A stretch of DNA of 64,000 bases, taken from positions 28,282,798 to 28,346,797 of the forward strand of contig CP154957.1 in NCBI GenBank assembly GCA_039621445.1, in the 5' to 3' direction. The DNA is from Euglena gracilis. Taxonomy: Eukaryota; Euglenida; Euglenophyceae; Euglenales. A program made the translations under genes and the position numbers. Shown here piece by piece: positions 44,001 to 55,261 of this stretch. Below the pieces are notes generated by a model. That model ran no database searches. It was not told the origin of the DNA and worked only from the letters and a program-made list of their open reading frames with translations. Numbering within the stretch: position 1 is the stretch's first letter; every line of letters starts with the position of its first letter.

Positions 44001-47000
44001 GCCGGCGGCCCGGCGGTCCGGCCGGCGGCCCGGCCGGCAGCCCGGCGGCCCGGCGGCCCGAAAAACGCTCGTTTTCGGATCAAAGCAGTTTTTCTGGGTC
44101 CGGGAGGCCAAAAAACATCGTTTCGGGCAAAAATTTTTTTTGCATTTTTTTCGACTTTTTTGACGCGGTTTTGACCCAAAGTCAATGGGTCGGCGGTCCA
44201 AAACGGGGCGCTGGCGGGTCGAAAAACGCTCGTTTTCGGCTCAAAACAGTTTTTCTGGGTCCGGGAGGCCCAAAAACATCGTTTTGGGCAAAAAAAAATT
44301 TTCGAATTTTTTCGACTTTTTTTGACCCGGTTTTGACCCAAAGTCAATGGGTCGGCGGTCCAAAACGGGGCGCTGGCGGGTCGAAAAACGCTCGTTTTCG
44401 GCTCGAAAACAGTTTTTCCGGGTGGAGGCCAAAAAACATCGTTTCGGGCAAAAAAATTTTTTTCGATTTTTTTGACTTTTTTGACCCGGTTTTGACCCAA
44501 AGTCAATGGGTCGGCGGCCCAAAACGGGGCGCTGGCGGGTCGAAAAACGCTTGTTTTCGGCTCAAAAACAGTTTTTCCGGGTGCGGGAGGCCAAAAAACA
44601 TCGTTTCGGGCAAAAAAAAATTTTTCGATTTTTTTCGATTTTTTCGACCGGTTTTGACCCAAAATCAATGGGTCGGCGGCCCAAAACGGGGTTCTGGCGG
44701 GTCGAAAAACGCTCGTTTTCGGCTCAAAAACAGTTTTTCCGGGTGCGGGAGGCCAAAAAACATCGTTTCGGGCAAAAAAATTTTTTTCGATTTTTTTCGA
44801 CTTTTTCGACCCGGTTTTGACCCAAAGTCAATGGGTCGGCGGCCCAAAACGGGGCGCTGGCGGGTTGAAAAACGCTCGTTTTCGGCTCGAAAACAGTTTT
44901 TCCGGGTGGAGGCCAAAAAACATCGTTTCGGGCAAAAAAAATTTTTTCGATTTTTTTTGACTTTTTTGACCCGGTTTTGACCCAAAGTCAATGGGTCGGC
45001 GGTCCAAAACGGGGCGCTGGCGGGTCGAAAAACGCTCGTTTTCGGCTCAAAAACAGTTTTTCCGGGTCCGGGAAGCCAAAAAACATCGTTTCGGGCAAAA
45101 AAATTTTTTTCGATTTTTTTCGACTTTTTCGACCCGGTTTTGACCCAAAGTCAATGGGTCGGCGGCCCAAAACGGGGCGCTGGCGGGTCGAAAAACGCTC
45201 GTTTTCGGCTCAAAAACAGTTTTTCCGGGTCCGGGAGGCCAAAAAACATCGTTTCGGGCAAAAAAATTTTTTTCGATTTTTTTCGACTTTTTCGACCCGG
45301 TTTTGACCCAAAGTCAATGGGTCGGCGGCCCAAAACGAGGCGCTGGCGGGTCGAAAAACGCTCGTTTTCGGCTCAAAAACAGTTTTTCCGGGTGCGGGAG
45401 GCCAAAAAACATCGTTTCGGGCAAAAAAAATTTTTTCGATTTTTTTGGACTTTTTTGGGCCGAAAACGGCTAAGTCGAACAGAGGGAAAAGTGTACAAAA
45501 TGGCCTGAAACGGCCCAAATTGGCCAAAAAACGCCCGTATCTCGGGCTGGGCGGGGAGTTGTGGGGAAACCAAAGTCCCAGTAGATAGAGCGTTCCAAGG
45601 GCTTCAATTTAGGTCTCCGGACATTTCCTTTTATTTTGCAACATTTTCGAGAAATTTTGAAAACATTCGTTTTTTGACCCCCACCCCCCGAAAACGGCCA
45701 AGTCGAACAGAGGGAAAAGTGTACAAAACGGCCATCTGCGCCAAAAACGGCCGTATCTCGGGCCAGGCGGGGAGTTGCGGGGAAATCAAAATACCGGCAT
45801 ATGGGGCGTTCCAAGGGCTTCAAATTAGGTCTCCGGACATTTCCTTTGATTTTGCTTCATTTTGGAGATATTTTGAAAATTGACATTTTTTGGCCGTCCA
45901 AAGGGGGGGGGGGCTTATCCAGGGGGGGTTGGCCAATCCTACCCAGTTTGGACCCCTTCGCGCGTGAATAACTCGGGCCTGGCGGGGAGTTGGGGGTCAA
46001 ACCCAGGTGATTCGGAAACTAGGAATCCAGTCGCTCGCGACTGAAAAAAAAATTTTCGGGAACGGGGCCGGGATCATGGTGATAATCCGCCGGTTCCCGA
46101 GGTGGCCCCGAGGGGGGGGGGGAGGGGGGGGTTCGGGGGGGGGTTTTCCCCCAGTGGTAAGCTTCGCTCTTACCCATAAAGGGATAAGAGCTCAGCGACC
46201 CCCCACCTATAACCCCCCCCCCCTGGGCCTGGCCACCAAACTGGGACCTATAACCCCCCTCCTCAAGGCCAGCCATGAACCAGACAAAACAAGACAGTCC
46301 GGATCCCCAGTTCATCAGGCAAGGGGGTTCATTAGACATGTTGGGGGGGGAGGCAGGGTTCGATATAAGGACAGGTGGGGGGGTGGTCCGGACCCCCCCC
46401 CCCCTGCGGGCGAGGAGGGGGGGTGGGGGGGGGACACCCCCCCCCCCACCTAAACAGTGGCGCGGTCCGGGTGACCGATTTCGGCCCGGCGCAAAGCGCC
46501 GGGCCAAAAATTTGACATCCAGCGAAATCAAAATGCAAGCAGCACATAGTGTTTTTTCATCAGGTCAATGGCAGAAAATTACCAAAAACTCCGGCGCAAA
46601 GCGCCGAAGGAAAAAATTGACCTTTTTGGGGGGGGTCCCGGGTACCCTCCCTCGGTCCCTCGGTACCCTCGGTCCGGACCCCCCTGGCAGGTGGGGGGGG
46701 TGGTCCGGATGCCCCTGCGGGCCAGGAGGGGGGGTGTGGGGGGGACACCCCCCACCTAAACCATATACGCCCTCCTTATATCGAACCCTGGGAGATTAAC
46801 CCCAAATTTGAGCAATTCCTCCAAAATAAAGCAACCTCCAAATTTAAGCAGACCTGCGGCCTAAACTGACGGGCACCCAAAAAGCAACCCCCGGGGGCCA
46901 GAGCAAATACAAATTCACGTAACCCCCTGAAAATGCAGGCAAAATTCAGGAAAAACCAACGGAAATATCCAATCCAACCAACCATCAGGAGCAAGTTCGA

Positions 47001-49670
47001 AGCATTTTTTTTCAAAAAAAGCACCACCTCTTTCCTTCATTGAAAAAACCTTTCACTGACCGTTTGGTCCAAATTTAAGCAACCCTTCGATGTATCCAGT
47101 GAAACCTAAATTTAAGCAACCCCAAAATTCAAGCACTGGGCCGATCAGCTGAAACCCACATTTGCGCAATGGGTTGCTAAAATTAAGGGGGGGGGTACCC
47201 ACCCCTGAAAATGCTTTTTTCCCTGATTGGCATGCCCAAAGGCTGGGCTGACCCTCTGGGGGTCGAGTGCCCGAACCTGCCTGCCCCCCCCCTTCGGAGA
47301 AGGTGAAACCCATACTCCCGCAAATTCATTCTTGGCGGGGGGGGGGGGGGCTGGGTTGAAATTGTGGTTGAAGCCCAGTGAGGAGGACATCTGGATGGGT
47401 TTGTAGATCTGGTCGACAAAGTCGAAATTGATGATGGTGACGTTGCAGGCAGGCTCCATTTCCACATGTCTCATCTGAAGCTTTGGCGGCTGCAACTTAG
47501 GAGGGCCAGCTGGAGGAGGAAGAAGAAGCCAATCAGTCAGCTGGAGGTGGTTTGACATAGTTCGGCGGATGCATCAGTGCTCGCACGGACCTGATGGCTG
47601 ACCCCCCAACACCCCCCCCCCCCAGAACCTTCGGGGGAGAAGCCTGGTCCCAATTGAGCCATGCCCGCTTGTCCTCCATCCATCGCGCTGCTAATGTCGC
47701 TGGGAGGCTGCATCATCCCGACTCCGAGGGCACGGGGTCAGAAATGCACACAGCCACAGCACGCTGGGCTGCATTGAACCTCGGAGCAGGTGCGGCTTAA
47801 CATCCCCCCAGGGATAGATGGGACGTCTTGAGGGGGGGGGGGTCGGACCCCCCCCCTGCTACCTCGAAACTGACATGGGCCCGGAGAATTCTCGGTTTTG
47901 TGGACAAAAGGCTGGATGCCAGGTCAAAATCGTTGGAAAATACCTGATTTTCTTTGAAAATGAATCCAAAAACGTTCATTTTTTTAATTTTTAAAGCATT
48001 TTCTTTATATGGAAAACACCCAAATTAAAAACCAAAAATGGGCAATACGTTCAAAAGTGAAGGGAAAAAGCGGTTTTTTGCTCATTTTACAGTGCACAGC
48101 ACCAGAAGAAATTTCTTTCGCTGTTCTTTTGAAACCTGCCGGGGGGATGGGGATCTATCGCTGCCCCATCCCCACAGCTCCGAGGCTGCCAAAATTGGGC
48201 TGGTGGTCCCCTGGATGGAGCTGAGGGGAGGGGAAACCGTACCCCAAAAATCGAATCGTCACAACCAAATCAGGAAATTCTTGATTGGACGTCGAACTGG
48301 GCAGCCCAATTCGACCCATTTTGTCCAATTTTGGCTCCTACCCCCCCCCCAGTCAGTCCGGTACCATCCTCATACAGTCCTCCCATTGGCTAGAAGAAAG
48401 CTGCTTGGTGGCCGGACAGCACTCCACTTTTGCATTTGGGCCCCCTCAGCTTTAGCGACAAACCAGGGGGGGGGGACACCGCTGCCTCAACAGTCCAATG
48501 GCAGCCTCGGCTCGTCGCTGTTCTGGAAGCCGAGGTACTTGTCCCACCACGTGGCCACCCGCTTCGCCGGAGCGCCAGCGAAGACGTTCACCACCCGACG
48601 GCAGGGCAGACACACCGAACACTCAACAGCCCCCAGACCATCCCCCTGCTGGGGCCCACACGTTGGACTGCCGTTCCCAGAGGCAGATCCGCATGGGACA
48701 TACTGCCTGGTTCCATTTGGTGGTTTGCTGGTGGTTGGTGGTGTGCTTTTTTGGAGTAATCAAGAAAAATACTGTGAGTGCACACGTATGTGGCATGCCG
48801 CACGGAGAAGAGCCTTTGTGATGCCTCTGCATCAGCCCTGAGCATTTCTGGGCCTGGCTTCGGTACAAATAGCCACCCATACAGACAGACATTTTTGAAA
48901 TAAAACACAACGCGAGGCTGGGGGTGGAGTTGGGGTTGAGTTGAGTTGGGTCCGGTCGCCAGCAACAGACCCATAACCAGGGGGGGATATGCAACAAGGC
49001 ACCTCAAAATATGCAAATGCAAAAAAATGCAAAAATATGCAAAAAAGTTCAAAAAATGCAAAAATATGCAAGTTGTGTATAAACTCTTTTAGGAGCTCCC
49101 TGGGGCTGTACACTTTTCCACTGGAAAGGACTTTTAATTTTTTTACTTGCTTCAAAAATGCAACATTAAAAGAAATGACATGGTTGGTTCACCTGGTTGC
49201 ATCCACCTGTAATTCATTATGCAACTGCTGATAAGTGAAACTGGTTCAAAAAAACGCCAGGTATGTAACCTCCAGTTGTCTGAAAGTGGAGCAATTCGGC
49301 TGTGCAAATGCCCGAACAAAACCGGAGGCAAAATATTCAAAAAATGCAATACGACTTTTCACGAAATTGTCGTGATGCAAAAAAAAATGCAAATTAAGTG
49401 AAAAAAATGCAAATTATCAAGGTTTTCAATTATGCAAAAAAATCAAATTATGCAATTTGCATATTTCCCCCCTGGCATAACCAGGTGTCAGTCACCCCCC
49501 GTCCCCGGTCCTAAAAATTCTTCAAAAAATCTCTGTTTGCAGAACATTGCGTCGTCCAGGTGCGGGGAGACGACGAGGACGGTGTCCCCGGGCCCAGCGA
49601 CGAACTGAGAGTCGGCGCCCCGCTGTTGGCTGTCGATCCAGACTTTCTGGTGAACGAAATTCCTTGGCAA
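41068..49670 (-). CDS. LmbE/PIG-L family de-N-acetylase, multi-exon
   Basis: Seven exons are readable on the minus strand: about 49670-49546 (DTVLVVSPHLDDAM), 48621-48492 (VVNVFAGAPAKRVATWWDKY), 47699-47629 (LAARWMEDKRAWLNWD), 47489-47316 (VTIINFDFVDQIYKP), 43475-43337 (IRQQLAKVIAALKAQNRPLT), 43042 to about 42920 (LAVVCWASHGDHIKVHNAL) and 41295-41068 (SQYLARLYRRPVREAV ... ERMHY, stop 41070-41068). PH-x-DD and the later H-x-DH are zinc-binding motifs of this family, which removes acetyl groups from N-acetylglucosamine-type substrates. Their order and spacing, including the WWD-x2-LGF, R-x2-ED and D-x-IYK-like blocks, follow the bacterial-type LmbE layout. Exons 48621 to 43337 join in matching phases. 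A short exon between the first two and the end of the HGDH exon were not resolved. The N-terminus may lie near 50339. Confidence 0.7.
41990..42200. repeat. Dispersed G-rich repeat within an LmbE-like intron
   Basis: Poly-G and poly-C arms around a TTTCGGCGCTTCCCGCCGAAAA hairpin module, like the interiors of the MITEs. Ends and TSD are not defined. Confidence 0.5.
43818..44059. repeat. CCGGCGG-type GC minisatellite
   Basis: About 240 bp of near-pure CGGCCCGGCGGCC units, with a few GTCC variants near 43970-44030. Arg/Ala/Pro-only frames on both strands come from the repeat and are not genes. Confidence 0.95.
44061..45460. repeat. Nine-unit, about 161-bp tandem array
   Basis: Units start with AAAAACGCTCGTTTTCGG at 44061, 44222, 44384, 44543, 44705, 44868, 45028, 45191 and 45354, so the period is 159-163 bp. 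Each has CATCGTTTCGGGC, an A-run/T-run, GACCCGGTTTTGACCC and GTCAATGGGTCGGCGG. The array sits in the 3.84-kb intron of the LmbE-like gene. Diverged single units are at 20570-20790. The apparent PKRGAGGSKNARF-type proteins are translations of the repeat. Confidence 0.95.
45461..46060. repeat. Dispersed segments following the tandem array
   Basis: Two tandem copies (45475-45660 and 45700-45890) of a segment with AAGTCGAACAGAGGGAAAAG, ATCTCGGGC, GGCGGGGAGTTG and CGTTCCAAGGGCTTCAA. Relatives are at 20800-20970 and, inverted, at 53640-53760. 45930-46040 is inverted relative to 21485-21605. Confidence 0.75.
46156..46250. repeat. Empty-site relative of the F1 MITE insertion
   Basis: GGTAAGCTTCGCTCTTACCCATAAAGGGATAAGAGCTCAGCGACCCCC-type sequence runs without interruption here. 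At 21837-22290 the same sequence is split by the 378-bp MITE and the 8-bp duplication. Confidence 0.75.
46354..46790. mobile_element. hAT-like MITE, family F1, third copy
   Basis: A 437-bp element starting CAGGGTTCGATATAAGGA and ending TCCTTATATCGAACCCTG, a perfect 18-bp inverted repeat. The interior has two GGCGCAAAGCGCC hairpins (near 46488 and 46591) and four G/C blocks. The 8-bp flanks do not match, so the target site has been altered. It lies in an intron of the LmbE-like gene. Confidence 0.85.
46801..47190. repeat. AAATTTAAGCAACC-motif repeat region
   Basis: At least six variants of CCAAATTTAAGCAACC, with an inverted one at the right end (GGGTTGCTAAAATTAAGG). Confidence 0.6.
48972..49485. 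mobile_element. About 495-bp inverted-repeat element with ATGCAAAA repeats
   Basis: The direct repeat CATAACCAGG flanks it (48972-48981 and 49476-49485). The ends are inverted: GGGGGATATGCAA at the left, and GGGGGGAAATATGCAA on the opposite strand at the right. Both subterminal zones hold many ATGCAAAAA units. The TSD could be 7-10 bp, overlapping the element edge. No coding capacity. Confidence 0.65.
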
Positions 49671-49779
49671 AAGCAGGCTGCGACAGCGGGTTCAATGATT
49701 GCTGGCATCCGCGGAACGTCTGACAAACTGGTTGGATTTCGACCCAGGTTGTCTTTCAGGAGCGACGCAAACAATGATA

Positions 49780-49995
49780 ACCCCCCCAAAAAAATAACCC
49801 AGCGGGGCCCTTGCTCCTGGCAGTGGCCAAATAACTTGGCGAGGGGTGTTAAAAAGATGGTTCCAGCAACTTGGCACCCCCAAAGGGCAAAAATTCCTTT
49901 ACGGCGCTGAAAAAGGGGCCCAATTGACCTGGCGGGGGGGGGGGGGCAAAAGTTGCTTCCAATAACCTGCCACCCCGTCAGGTTATTTGGGGGGT
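49780..49995. mobile_element. AAATAACC-ended inverted-repeat element, copy 1
   Basis: The ends are ACCCCCCCAAA...ATAACC and GGTTATTTGGGGGGT. The interior repeats TAACTTGG and TAACCTGG with TTTACGGCGCTGAAAAAGGG. It is inverted relative to 52874-53090. No clear TSD. Confidence 0.6.
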
Positions 49996-50179
49996 TTTAG
50001 CCCACTCGAGCATCGTTGGGAGGTCTGCTGAATGAATGGCATTCAGCCAAATGTTTTTTGGGAGCTGTTCGTCTTCATTTGCCGTTGGACAAACTTCTGG
50101 CAGCAACAATCCCTGAGGACCAGAAAAACGGTCAGTGTCCTTGAAAACCCCGATGACCTCCCACACCACCCGCCCAAAT

Positions 50180-50345
50180 TTTGTCTCACCGGCGCAACTC
50201 GGATGGCACTGCGGCAGCCGCCTCAACAGCGGCTCGCGGCGGCGTTGTTCTCGCAATACTGCATTGTGAGGACCCGAGCATCCAGCTGAAGCAGCGGCAG
50301 CATCCACAGGGCGAAGGCACGCCAGGCGATGCCGGCCATCGTGGG
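50180..50345 (-). CDS. Candidate first exon upstream of the LmbE-like gene
   Basis: From an ATG at 50339 the minus strand reads MAGIAWRAFALWMLPLLQLDA, a hydrophobic stretch compatible with a signal or membrane anchor. A strong CCG|GTGAGA donor lies at about 50190, but this frame meets a TGA first; other frames through the donor are also open. It could be the N-terminus of the LmbE-like protein or a separate gene. Confidence 0.3.
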
Positions 50346-52870
50346 CTGCCCTGCGAAAGGGCACACCCATTTCTTGGGGGGTTTTGCGACAATGAATTTA
50401 TGTAATTCACAATTACGTGACAATTCTCAATCTGCGAAATTCTGAACTTGAGATTTGAGAACTTGAGAACTGGCAAGGAAAGCTCGAGAAAAGCTGCCTG
50501 AAAAACGAAAAACGAAAAAATTTGGGAACTGTTTTCCCGCTTCATTTTTTTTGCACACCAAGTCAAAAAGAGGAGGGTTTTTTGTGTTGTATACAGAATT
50601 TTCTTAAGGGGGGCCTCCCCACCCACCAAGGGGGTGGGGAGGCCATTTTGTGGCCACCTGCACAGATTCGGTGACCAATTGGTACAAATGTGGTGAGATC
50701 TGGTGGCAAAACCAGGTGATTTGGGCCAAAAACACCCAAAATTACCAAAATCACTCAAAACGCTTTTTTATTGCATTTTTGTAAGCGATGGGCGCTTTGC
50801 GCTTTTGGGGTGTCTTTCTCTCATCCAGTCATTTTAGGTTGTACCTGATTCTTGTCACGCGGTGCACGCGGTGCCGCACACGGTGCAAAACACATGGTGC
50901 ATGCAGTGCGGAAGCATCCCCCTGGGGATCTGGTGGACCCACCCACCCTACCCCCCCCGGGCCACAAAAAAATTGTTGCTTAACGATCCCCTGGGGAGGC
51001 CCAGCCCAACCGCTGGAAAACCTGGGCTGGATGGAAAAAGGCTGCTGGCTCACCCCCCCCCCCCTACAGCTGGAACTGGTATCCCGAGGCTGGAACTGGG
51101 CCTGACCCAGGGTCGAACTGGGGACCAAAAAAAAAAAAAACGAAACCGCAAAAATATCCAAAAAAACTGTCAATAATAAAAAATATTTTTGCCTGGCCAG
51201 CCTTTTTGTGACCCACTCTTGGCCCAATTTTGCACCCCCGAAAGCGAAAGATCCGTTACCATCCAGCTGCCCTTTGGGCCCTTTGGGCAGCTGGAAATAA
51301 ATCAATAAATAAAAAACTCGTTGATGGGGAGAAGGCCTACCAGTGTGCTCAAATTTCAAGTGTGCTATCTGACCACTTAGCAACTTGGAGTGCCATTTTT
51401 GATCAGTGATTTGTAGGGGTTTGTTTATCCAAACCGAAACCTCTGAACCTCATCACACAGTGTAAGGTGGCACATGAGAAAAGAGCATTCATCTCTCTGA
51501 TTTCCAACGTCAGCATGCTTTTGTTGCAGGGCCTGGGACCAAATCACACTGCCCTGAACCTCCGGCAGAGATGTCAATAACGTTTTGCTTGACTGCAACC
51601 ACACTGAGTCAAGAATTAAACCAAATTATTCACAATATCTGCGGCCTCTTTTTCATTTTGCCAGTTTGCTAGACCAGATTGGCTGTTAGTGCTGCACTCT
51701 GACCCAGGCCAGGTGCTATAAATAAACGACGTGTTGTTCCATTTTTTTTGTGGATTTCGCTCGACCTCGACACAGATTATCTATCACACTGTTTCGTGCC
51801 GTTAAGTCTCCCAGGAGTGTGGTGCATCCAGTTCAGCTCAAAATTTGGGATGGTCCCTGTTTTTGATGTCTGATTAATAATTTGCCTCCCCCCCCCTCTC
51901 TCTTATGTGTGTATATCTGTATTGTGTGTACGTATTTGTTTTCGCACTTTAATTGGGGCCAAAGTTTGATTTCAACCTGGGGCCGATTTTTGTTCACAAA
52001 TGCATCACAGGTCAGAGAAAACGTATTTCCAAGTACCGCCCCCTCCCGTTCCATATTCGATTGGAATTCAAGATTTTTTTAGGGAGGGATTCCATATTTG
52101 GTTGCAAAGTTCATCCACCCACAGACCAAAGAGAATTTTGACATTTTGGATCGTCAAAAATTTTCGGCAGTATGCGATAAAATTCTCCAAATCCAAAATT
52201 TGCTCCATCTTCAAAGGGGAGGGCCAAAGCAAAGACCCGGGGGGGGGGTATACAGCCAGATATTTTTCCCATTTTAACTTGGGGTGCACGGTGTAATTTA
52301 AGAAAATCCGACCCCGCCCCAGCCAGCAGCCCTGTTCAAGCCCCAGACCCCCATCTGTTTTGCGGCTTGAATTGAGGAGATGGATGTTCAACAACTAATA
52401 ATTCGGAGGGTTTACTCGAAAAGCACTGCAAAAGTCAGCATCAATGATTTGCCTTCAGTCCTGTAGTCCTGTGAAATGTCCAGGCACTCATGGCACACCA
52501 ACCGCTGGTGGCGGCAGACACGACACTGAGAGTGACAGCACTCCAGTGCGGGGTTCAGGGCCGGGTGGCCGGATGCCGGATGCCAAAATTGCAGTTATTT
52601 AATTTCCAACGGGGTCACGCACATTTCCAGGCACAGGGGAAATGCCATTCTATCTGCAGAACCATTTGAATGTGAATGAAGGAAATTCTAAGAACATGTG
52701 CCAAACGAAATTCTACAGGGCTGATATTTAAGGACCGAGCCGGTTGGCTTCATCTCAAGCTGAAAAAATTGCCCAGATCAGGGAAAAAAAGGTAGTATTG
52801 AGGTTCGGGGGTAACAGAAAAAAATTTCTGTCATGCAAACATCACAGTTCAAAAATCAAGGCATGGAAAC
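50346..52870. other. gene-free stretch
   Basis: It contains a perfect CAGCTGCCC...GGGCAGCTG hairpin at 51271-51300 followed by AAATAAATC, and a related GTTGGAAATAAATAA segment at 30310. No exon is supported. Confidence 0.5.
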
Positions 52871-53093
52871 TAAACCCCCCCAAAATAACCTGGCGGGGTG
52901 CCTGGTTATTGGAACCAACTTTTGGCCCTGCCCCCCCACCAGGTTATTTGGGCCCTTTTTCAGCGCCGTAAAGAATTTTGCCGAAAAAGGACCCCACCAA
53001 GTTATTGGAACCATCTTTTTTTGCCCCCCCCCGCCAAGTTATTCGGCCACCGCCAGGAGACGGGACCCCACCAAGTTATTTGGGGGAGGTTAA
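52871..53093. mobile_element. AAATAACC-ended inverted-repeat element, copy 2, TAA flanks
   Basis: The element is 52874-53090 (217 bp). It starts ACCCCCCCAAAATAACCTGG, and its right end reads ACCTCCCCCAAATAACTTGG on the other strand. TAA is present on both sides. A TAA target duplication and short inverted ends would fit a PIF/Harbinger-type MITE, but three bases are weak evidence. Confidence 0.55.
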
Positions 53094-55261
53094 TATTTTT
53101 TTGGTAGATTTAGTTCCGGAATCAATTTTGGCAGTCAACTAAACTTTTCTTTTTCTGTGAGGAAATTGAACAAATTCAGGCTATTTTGCCTCTAAAATGC
53201 AACCAAGGGGGGGACAACATTTTGAATTAAAATGCCCAACTTTATCGTATTTGCCCAATGCCCAATGCCCAATTTTATCGTATTTTTCTAGCTTTAAATT
53301 TCGACTGCTGCTGCTTTTCTTGGTTTCCCGGACCTCTTCCTCGAGCCTGAGTCCATAATGAACAGAGACGGCTGAAAAATGGCCTCAAATGACCCGAAAA
53401 TGACAAGAATTGGCAAAAAAAAAAACGCTGGCAAATATTGATTGTAAACTCCTCATTCCTGACATCATTCTGCGGAATGGGAGGGAAATCGTGGAGAGGG
53501 GAAGCCTGGCTCTGGCACAATATTCTTCACAATGCCTTGGGCTGCGAGGCTTCCTTTTAAGACCCTGGTGGGTGCCGAACTTCTCGCTGTTGAGGGTAAA
53601 ATTTCGGCCCTTTTTTGGGGAAAAATCAATTTTCTAAAATTTCTCAAAAATGTGGGGAATCAAAGGAAAAGTCCGGAGACCCAAATTGAAGCCCTTGAAA
53701 AGCCCCATCTGACAGTATTTTGATTTCCACGCAACTCCCCGCCTAGCCCAAATTACGACCATTTTTCGACCAATTTTAGCATTTTTGCCAAAATTTCACA
53801 TTGAGCCTCAAGATACAAACCCGGCGCGAAGCGCCGGAAGATTTTTTTTTTGCCCCTGCAGAGGAGGAGGGGGTGGGGGGGACCCCTTCCAAAAACTAGG
53901 GGGGTGGGGGTGGGGGGACCACCTACCACATGTCTGCGGACCTTCCTATACAACCCTGTGTGGGGGTCTCCCCCACCCACCCGGCATGGTGTGGGCCGGG
54001 GGGATCTCATTCCAAAATAGGGCTGTCTGATGGCACTTCCCAAAAAATTTTTCGGCACTTCACGCCAAAACCCATACCCAGGGTTCCGGGACCCCTCCCA
54101 GGGGTCCAGTCCAGACCCATTCACCCGCCCACCTGCCCCCGAGGGAAAGTCCGAGTTAAAAAGAAGCCTGGTCACGAAGCAGGAGGGAAATCTGTTCTGT
54201 TGGGGGAGCCCCAAACAGCAACGGTAAAGAAACTGTCCTCTCACTGCTCCGACACCCAGAGCGACGGGTCAGCAGTCAGCAGCGGGGCAGGGGCCATGGA
54301 TTCACTTGGTGGCCCCGGGGGGGGGGGGCATTTTTCCTGGGCCTCATCCACCCACTTTTTTTCTTCTTCAAAAGCCCACCCACTCAGGCCCCCCCCCCCT
54401 CCGGGTCAACCACCCACCCGCTGAAAATCTTCTGGCCCAGCCTTCAGCCGGGCAAAACCTGACTCATTGCCTGACCTGAAGCCAGGGGGTGGAGTCACAT
54501 TGGTGTTAAGTGAATCTATGCACACACAGTGCAATGCAGGGAAAGCAGACGACACGCCCCCCGGGACCAGCTGCGGAGATTGGCGGCGTTGCGTTGCCCA
54601 CGGTCACGCCACCACTCCCATGCGCCCAATCCCAGGCGAGGCCTAAATTTCGGCAGGGGATTTTCTTCCCCTCTCTTCGGCGCATCTCGCACTTTTTTTT
54701 CCTTGTCGATGTGCGCAAATGCGCACATCGACATTTCTTATGAAAATGACAAGATATGACCCCCAAAACCGAAAAATGTCAGCAGGATGTGATGTGGTGC
54801 CCCAGGACGCGGAGATGGAAGCAGGAGCTTTGGCAAATAGGGTGCCTAAGAGCAGGTGCCAACACAGCATATACACAACAGGGGTATACACAACACCCAA
54901 CAGGGGTGTTTTGAACCCTGCAATGGCTTTCTCATTAACTTAGGATATTGATTGAACAATTTGGTGAGGTGTGCATAAGCCTGAAGCGATACCCTGAAAT
55001 GTGGCTGTGTGAGAAATCGGTGGTCAGTGTGGGCAAATGTGCAAGTGGACGGTGTGCGCAAATGCGCACACCACCCATTTTTGTAAGTGTTAATAAGACC
55101 CTATGTGCCTGCTGAAATTGATGTGTTTGCAAAATTGCCCAAGTGGTTGGTTTCTACAAATGCGAAAACAGACTTTTTGGTCGGTTTGCGCATCTGTGCA
55201 CACCAACCACTTGTGCAACTTACACACGTACCATTTAGAGGGTGTGGCACTACCCCCCCCC

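Noticed and set aside
43811-45508. Open frames of up to 389 codons rich in Arg/Ala/Pro or with GGPKRGAGGSKNARF repeats
   Set aside because: They arise from the CCGGCGG minisatellite and the 161-bp array. Phase shifts between units and openness on both strands show there is no coding constraint.
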